A DNA stretch of 5,276 nt, from positions 1-5,276 of the forward strand of contig CAZQKM010000060.1 of the NCBI GenBank assembly GCA_964593925.1. Reading direction: 5' to 3'. Below are positions 5,116 to 5,276 of the stretch, in pieces (position 1 is the first letter of the stretch; every line of letters begins with the position of its first letter). The notes below the pieces were generated by a model, which was not told the origin of the DNA, searched no databases, and saw only the letters and a list, made by a program, of their open reading frames with translations. The DNA is from Oleidesulfovibrio sp964593925 (GTDB taxonomy: Bacteria > Desulfobacterota > Desulfovibrionia > Desulfovibrionales > Desulfovibrionaceae). Both the position numbers and the translations under genes were made by a program.

Positions 5116-5159
5116 TTCTCCTACCTCCTGAAAGCCAAACCATGCCCCAGGCAGCACAC

Positions 5160-5193
5160 AAAAAAAACGGCCCATTTCATAGCCGCTTTTTTT
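5160..5193. terminator. Intrinsic terminator after the glycosyltransferase, possibly bidirectional
   Basis: A8 (5160-5167), CGGC (5168-5171), a 10-nt loop, GCCG (5182-5185), then C and T7 (5187-5193). The A and T runs can extend the stem past one bulged C. It starts 45 bp after the glycosyltransferase stop. The A-run on the left gives a T-run on the other strand, so it could also stop transcripts coming from the insertion sequence at the right edge. Confidence 0.7.
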
Positions 5194-5213
5194 GAGATAA
5201 AATAAATATGCTA

Positions 5214-5276
5214 GAGAGTGTCGTCAAATTACCTTAACCACAATGCAATGCACCGAATTTGAATTGCCGCGAGAAA
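5214..5276 (-). mobile_element. Probable end of an IS5-family (IS427-like) insertion sequence, cut by the right edge
   Basis: A terminus-like sequence GAGTGTCGTCAAATT begins at about 5216, just inside a CTAG (5211-5214). IS427-group elements of the IS5 family favour YTAR targets and have ends of a similar GTGTCGTCAAA look. The minus strand carries an open frame ending close to this terminus, as expected for an IS5 transposase. The other end lies outside the window, so the exact boundary and the matching inverted repeat cannot be confirmed. Confidence 0.5.
5229..5276 (-). CDS. C-terminal end of an IS5-family-like transposase, cut by the right edge
   Basis: The minus-strand frame from the right edge reads FLAAIQIRCIALWLR then TAA at 5229-5231. 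A hydrophobic final helix ending in WLR or WLK directly before the stop is characteristic of many IS5-family DDE transposases (for example ...LAAI-IWLR). The stop lies only about 15 bp from the proposed IS end, the usual arrangement. Only 15 residues are visible, so the catalytic residues and intactness cannot be judged. Confidence 0.45.
   Translation of the reverse strand, partial: FLAAIQIRCIALWLR

Noticed and set aside
1..5276. CRISPR array, tRNA or rRNA genes
   Set aside because: No regularly spaced repeats, no cloverleaf-like sequences with CCA-type ends, and no rRNA-like conserved stretches were seen on either strand.

Overview
The window (5276 bp) most resembles a chromosomal segment of an anaerobic, sulfate-reducer-like deltaproteobacterium, probably a Desulfovibrionaceae relative. 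This rests on recalled family resemblance: the short, anaerobe-type ThiC with a C-AMC-GKF-C tail, and the ArsR / permease / small redox-disulfide trio. No search was run. Gene density is moderate, with several intergenic gaps of 160-340 bp, and both edges cut through other genes or elements.

Layout, left to right. Positions 1-359 hold no convincing complete gene: a short open tail runs in from the left edge (2-73), a nested inverted repeat spans 44-123, a weak plus-strand terminator-like site lies at 250-279, and a strong minus-strand intrinsic terminator lies at 304-345. Positions 360-2443 carry a minus-strand cluster read right to left: an ArsR-family repressor (2090-2443), a 335-bp spacer with one candidate 43-residue small ORF, an ArsP/DUF318 permease (621-1754), and a minimal thioredoxin-fold protein (360-602) 18 bp further on. 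The cluster ends at the terminator. The likely logic is metalloid-responsive derepression of a membrane exporter together with a redox partner. The regulator lacks the classical alpha-3 CVC site but has three cysteines near its C-terminus.

Positions 2664-3953 hold thiC on the minus strand, apparently a single-gene unit. A good sigma70-like promoter (4020-4048) gives a predicted leader of only about 60 nt. That is too short for a TPP riboswitch, and no THI-box motifs are visible. Instead a hairpin can pair directly with the Shine-Dalgarno sequence.

Divergent from thiC, 4117-5115 (plus) encodes a GT-B-like glycosyltransferase of the CgeB/glycosyltransferase-group-1 type. Its 5' end contains a T8 and a C8 homopolymer, suggesting possible phase variation. 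It is followed by an intrinsic terminator. From about 5214 to the right edge lies what looks like the 3' end of an IS5-family (IS427-like) insertion sequence on the minus strand, abutting a CTAG target.

The most interesting points are the possible contingency tracts in the glycosyltransferase, the riboswitch-less thiC leader with an SD-masking hairpin, the unusual cysteine layout and possibly leaderless start of arsR, and the unexplained spacer between arsR and the permease. Nothing here is clearly a wholly new system.
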